DNA from: Oscillospiraceae bacterium
GTDB taxonomy: Bacteria > Bacillota > Clostridia > Oscillospirales > Oscillospiraceae
Reading direction: 5' to 3'
Length of the DNA stretch: 8,878 bases
Assembly: GCA_016296565.1 (NCBI GenBank)
Contig: JAEDJB010000076.1
Coordinates: 1-8,878 of the forward strand
Under the pieces are notes generated by a model. That model had not been told where the DNA came from, made no database searches, and saw only the letters and a list, made by a program, of their open reading frames with translations. Of this stretch, positions 6,400 to 8,878 are shown piece after piece. The first letter of the stretch is position 1; each line of letters opens with the position of its first letter. The position numbers were made by a program, and so were the translations under genes.

Positions 6400-7128
6400 A
6401 TGGAGCCCATTCTGGAGATCAAAAACCTAAACAGCTTCTACCGCCAGGGGAGCAGCGCCTTCTCCCGGGGTAAATCCGTCCAGGTGCTCAAGGACGTGAA
6501 CCTCACCATCGGCCGGGGCGAGGTCCTGGGCCTTGTGGGGGAGTCCGGCTCCGGCAAGTCCACCCTGGCCAAGTCCATCCTGGGCATGACGGAGTACCAG
6601 GGGGAGATCATTCACCACTCCCCCCGGCCCCAGATGGTGTTCCAGGACCCCTACTCCTCCCTGAACCCCGCCTTTTCCATCCGGCGGATTGTGGAGGAGC
6701 CCCTGCGGATTTACGGCAAGCACACCCCCGCCCAGCGGAAGCAGCGGGTGGCGGAGATGCTGGAGGCCGTGGGCCTGGGGCCGGAGTTTTACGACCGGAA
6801 GCCCGCCCAGCTCTCCGGCGGCCAGCGGCAGCGGGTGTCCATCGCCGCGGCCATGATCGTCCGGCCCAGGCTGGTGATCCTGGACGAGGCGGTTTCCGCC
6901 CTGGACGTGACCATCCAGGACCAGATCCTGGACCTTCTTATGAAGCTGCGGCGGGAGTTTGACCTGAGCTATCTGTTCATCTCCCACGATTTGAATGTCA
7001 TCTACCAGTGCTGCGACCGGGTGATCGTCATGCAGCACGGTCAGATTGTAGAGGAAAACACCGTGGACGGCATTTTCGATCACCCCGTCCACCCCTACAC
7101 CAAGCAGCTGCTGAAGGCTGCGGAGTAA
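6400..7128 (+). CDS. ABC importer ATPase, DppF/OppF/NikE type
   Basis: The second nucleotide-binding subunit, 242 residues. Walker A is GESGSGKS (48-55), Q-loop Gln82 lies in VFQDPYSSLNP, the signature LSGGQRQRVSIA is at 138-149, Walker B with DE is at 162-163 (LVILDEAVSALD), and the switch His196 is in ISHD. The F-type marks QDPYSSLNP and DEAVSALD distinguish it from the D subunit. It ends right after HPYTKQLLKAAE, lacking the C-terminal extension of long OppF proteins (usually over 300 residues). The ATG lies only 3 bases after the previous stop and has only a weak GAGGG upstream, so translation is probably coupled to that of the D subunit. With it the importer is complete: one receptor, two permeases, two ATPases. 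Confidence 0.94.
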   Translation: MEPILEIKNLNSFYRQGSSAFSRGKSVQVLKDVNLTIGRGEVLGLVGESGSGKSTLAKSILGMTEYQGEIIHHSPRPQMVFQDPYSSLNPAFSIRRIVEEPLRIYGKHTPAQRKQRVAEMLEAVGLGPEFYDRKPAQLSGGQRQRVSIAAAMIVRPRLVILDEAVSALDVTIQDQILDLLMKLRREFDLSYLFISHDLNVIYQCCDRVIVMQHGQIVEENTVDGIFDHPVHPYTKQLLKAAE

Positions 7129-7132
7129 GAGA

Positions 7133-7147
7133 ACCCGCCCGGCGGGT
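7133..7147 (+). other. Short stem-loop between ATPase F and the SLH-peptidase gene
   Basis: ACCCGC (7133-7138) and GCGGGT (7142-7147) form a 6-bp stem with loop CCG, 4 bases after the ATPase stop. No T tract follows (GCAGAGCAAAAGG), so it should not terminate transcription. It may stabilise the upstream mRNA after processing, which would let transporter and peptidase levels differ. Confidence 0.4.
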
Positions 7148-7171
7148 GCAGAGCAAAAGGAGAGAGATACC

Positions 7172-8797
7172 ATGAAGCAACGATGGAGAAGACTGCTGGC
7201 GCTGGGGCTGACCCTCTGCCTGGCCCTGTCCATCCTGGCCATGCCCGCCCAGGCGGCCCAGCTTGAGACAGAGGTCCCGGCGGACCAGGTCCAGGCCGAG
7301 GAAACCCTGGTCCTCACAGAGGAAGAAACCCAGCCGGCGGACGAACCGGAGACAACCGAAGCAGAGGACGAGGACCTGGCCATCCTGCCGGAGGAAGCGG
7401 AACCCGTTCTTCCTGCGCAGACCAAGCAGGCTCCTGCCCTGCTCACCTCCCATGTGCGGTATATGGAGGGCTTCCCCGAAGGAACCTTCCAGCCGGACAA
7501 GCAGCTGACCCGGGCTCAGGCCGCCCAGATGGTCTATCGTCTGCTGGCCGCCCCCGACAGCGGCACGGGCCCCTGTTCCTACGCCGACGTTCCTGCCAGC
7601 CAGTGGTATGCCAAGGCGGTCACCGCCCTGTGCCGGCTGGGGCTCTTTGACGACGGCAGTCAGTTCCGCCCGGAGGACATCATCACCCGCGCGGAATTTG
7701 TGGACCTGCTGGTTCGTTTGAAGCCGGACGTCCAGGGGCAGGCCGTCTTCTCCGACGTGCCCACCTGGCACTGGGCAGCCCGGCAGATCGGCGCGGCCGT
7801 CCAGCTGGGGTGGATCAACGGCTACCCCGACGGCACCTTCAAGCCCGACAAGGGCCTGAGCCGGGCCGAGGCCTGCACCATCATCAACCGCATGACCGGC
7901 CGCACCGGAGACACCGCCCAGGCCACCAAGATCATCGGCCTGGGGCTGTATTCCGACGTGACCCTGGACTATTGGGCCGCCGTCACCATCGCTGAGGCCT
8001 CCGTCTCCCACACCCCCCAGGTGAGCGGAACCGTTGAGCTTTGGTACGGGGTGGACCTGTCCCTGCTCACCTTCACCTCCGGCTTCCACGACGTGGGCAA
8101 TCAGCTCTTCTATGTGGACCGGTACGGCAAGCTGGCCATGAACAAGATGGTGGGGGTCTACAGCGCCGGCGCCTCCGGTGCCCTGACCCTGACCAGCTGG
8201 TCCTACCGGATGCCCAACGTGCCCTACATCAGCCAGATTGACAACATTTACGCCTGGGTGGGCTGCGAGGCCGTGTCCACCCTCATGGGCCTTCAGGCCA
8301 AGGGCTACGCCCTGAACACCCCCCTGAAGGTTTTCCTGGACTACCTGCCCCGGTCCGCCTCTGACCCCGAGAAAGGCTTTGTGGGCTCCCCCTACGTCCC
8401 CGACACCACCAAGAAAACCCGCACCACCATCTACCCGGCCAAGCTGGCGGAGTACGCCAACAGCTACTGCGGCGGCGACATCGTCTGCCAGGACTTCCGG
8501 GGGGCCTCCGTGACGGATCTCCAGCGGGAGCTGCTGGCGGGCAACTGCGTGGTGGCCTACATGACCCTGTGGTGGAAGGCTCCCTTCTACCGGAACTATG
8601 TGATTGAGGGCCAGGTCCAGAGCCTGGTGAGCAACAACCACGCGGTGCTGGTGTGCGGCTACGACCCGGACAAGGGATACTTTATCTCCGATCCCTACAA
8701 CTACTACAACCGGGGTGAGATCCACCAGTATTGGGAGAACGCCCAGACCTTCGAGTCCATCTGGAACGAGCGGAAGGTTGGCATGGTTCTGCGATAA
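7172..8797 (+). CDS. Secreted SLH-domain protein with C-terminal C39-like cysteine peptidase domain
   Basis: A 541-residue exported protein. Residues 1-28 are a Sec signal peptide (basic MKQRWRR, hydrophobic core, likely cleavage after AQA). An acidic Glu/Asp/Thr/Pro-rich spacer (about 31-80) follows. Three S-layer homology repeats bind the protein to wall polymers: a first one lacking its opening (about 95-125, GFPEGTFQPDKQLTRAQAAQ), a second at about 136-183 (YADVPASQWY to TRAEF), a third at about 192-241 (FSDVPTWHWA to LSRAEA). A fourth opening, YSDVTLDYWAAVTIAEAS (260-277), breaks off. Residues 280-345 are unassigned. From VPYISQ (350) the protein fits the peptidase C39-like family: candidate catalytic Cys365 in GCEAVS, His490 in NNHAVLVCGYD, Asp507 in ISDPY. 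AAGGAG (7157-7162) precedes the ATG. The gene lies 43 bases after the importer with no terminator between. Surface location is well supported; proteolysis is likely but unproven. Confidence 0.88.
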   Translation: MKQRWRRLLALGLTLCLALSILAMPAQAAQLETEVPADQVQAEETLVLTEEETQPADEPETTEAEDEDLAILPEEAEPVLPAQTKQAPALLTSHVRYMEGFPEGTFQPDKQLTRAQAAQMVYRLLAAPDSGTGPCSYADVPASQWYAKAVTALCRLGLFDDGSQFRPEDIITRAEFVDLLVRLKPDVQGQAVFSDVPTWHWAARQIGAAVQLGWINGYPDGTFKPDKGLSRAEACTIINRMTGRTGDTAQATKIIGLGLYSDVTLDYWAAVTIAEASVSHTPQVSGTVELWYGVDLSLLTFTSGFHDVGNQLFYVDRYGKLAMNKMVGVYSAGASGALTLTSWSYRMPNVPYISQIDNIYAWVGCEAVSTLMGLQAKGYALNTPLKVFLDYLPRSASDPEKGFVGSPYVPDTTKKTRTTIYPAKLAEYANSYCGGDIVCQDFRGASVTDLQRELLAGNCVVAYMTLWWKAPFYRNYVIEGQVQSLVSNNHAVLVCGYDPDKGYFISDPYNYYNRGEIHQYWENAQTFESIWNERKVGMVLR

Positions 8798-8817
8798 GTA
8801 CATACCCTGTCGACAAC

Positions 8818-8851
8818 AAAACAGGACTTCCCCGTGGGAAGTCCTGTTTTT
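8818..8851. terminator. Strong intrinsic terminator of the importer-peptidase operon
   Basis: AAAACAGGACTTCCC (8818-8832) and GGGAAGTCCTGTTTT (8836-8850) form a perfect 15-bp stem with loop CGT and a T tract (8847-8851). It begins 20 bases after the stop codon of the SLH-peptidase gene. The A tract on the other arm would also let it stop transcription entering from the right. Confidence 0.92.
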
Positions 8852-8856
8852 GCTGC

Positions 8857-8878
8857 GGCGGGATGTGGGCATCCCGCC
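8857..8878. repeat. Palindrome at the right edge, possibly part of a dispersed repeat
   Basis: GGCGGGATG (8857-8865) and CATCCCGCC (8870-8878) form a perfect 9-bp stem with loop TGGG. It lacks a T tract within the window. Its size and GGGCGG-like stem resemble the hairpins of the element at 5479-5555, so it may be half of another copy that continues beyond the window. Confidence 0.5.

Noticed and set aside
7028..8872. A 614-codon open frame on the minus strand opposite the SLH-peptidase gene
   Set aside because: Its translation is rich in Gly, His, Val and Gln with no domain, and it is antisense to a gene with clear SLH and C39 motifs. It stays open because G/C-ending codons of the real gene rarely create antisense stops.

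Overview
The window looks like a chromosomal segment of a moderately GC-rich, low-G+C-type Gram-positive (Firmicutes/Bacillota) anaerobe, most plausibly a gut Oscillospiraceae-type organism. The reasons are strong AAGGAGG ribosome binding sites, AT-rich intergenic DNA between GC-rich genes with a marked G/C preference at third codon positions, a lipobox substrate-binding lipoprotein, an SLH-domain surface protein, and dispersed TGTAGGGGCG-type palindromes. The taxonomic placement is inference; no marker gene is present.

Layout. A bidirectional intrinsic terminator (1-40) closes whatever lies to the left. About 440 bases without a convincing gene follow. A two-gene minus-strand operon comes next (1632 down to 482): an SDR dehydrogenase resembling 3alpha-hydroxysteroid dehydrogenases, then a small NTF2/SnoaL-fold protein that aligns with ketosteroid isomerase at two of its three catalytic positions. 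A 398-bp divergent control region (1633-2030) carries candidate promoters for both directions and a leader stem-loop.

On the plus strand, 2031-7128 encodes a complete Opp/Dpp/Nik-family ABC importer in the order lipoprotein receptor, permease B, permease C (GTG start), ATPase D, ATPase F. A compact 77-bp multi-hairpin repeat with inverted ends interrupts the operon between permease C and ATPase D. Just behind it, the ribosome binding site of ATPase D lies in its own small hairpin. The operon continues, with no visible terminator, into a secreted protein of 541 residues with SLH repeats and a C-terminal C39-like cysteine peptidase domain. A strong 15-bp-stem terminator (8818-8851) closes the unit, and another palindrome sits at the right edge.

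How the genes may work together (inference): the wall-bound cysteine peptidase would cut substrates at the cell surface and the ABC importer would take up the products. The importer substrate is not decidable from sequence: both ATPases are short like the nickel/metallophore type, yet the coupled peptidase favours peptides. The divergent dehydrogenase/isomerase-like pair may act on a steroid, bile acid or other cyclic ketone and may or may not be functionally linked. Points most worth checking are the steroid-type enzyme pair, the peptidase-importer linkage, and the structured repeat splitting the transporter operon.
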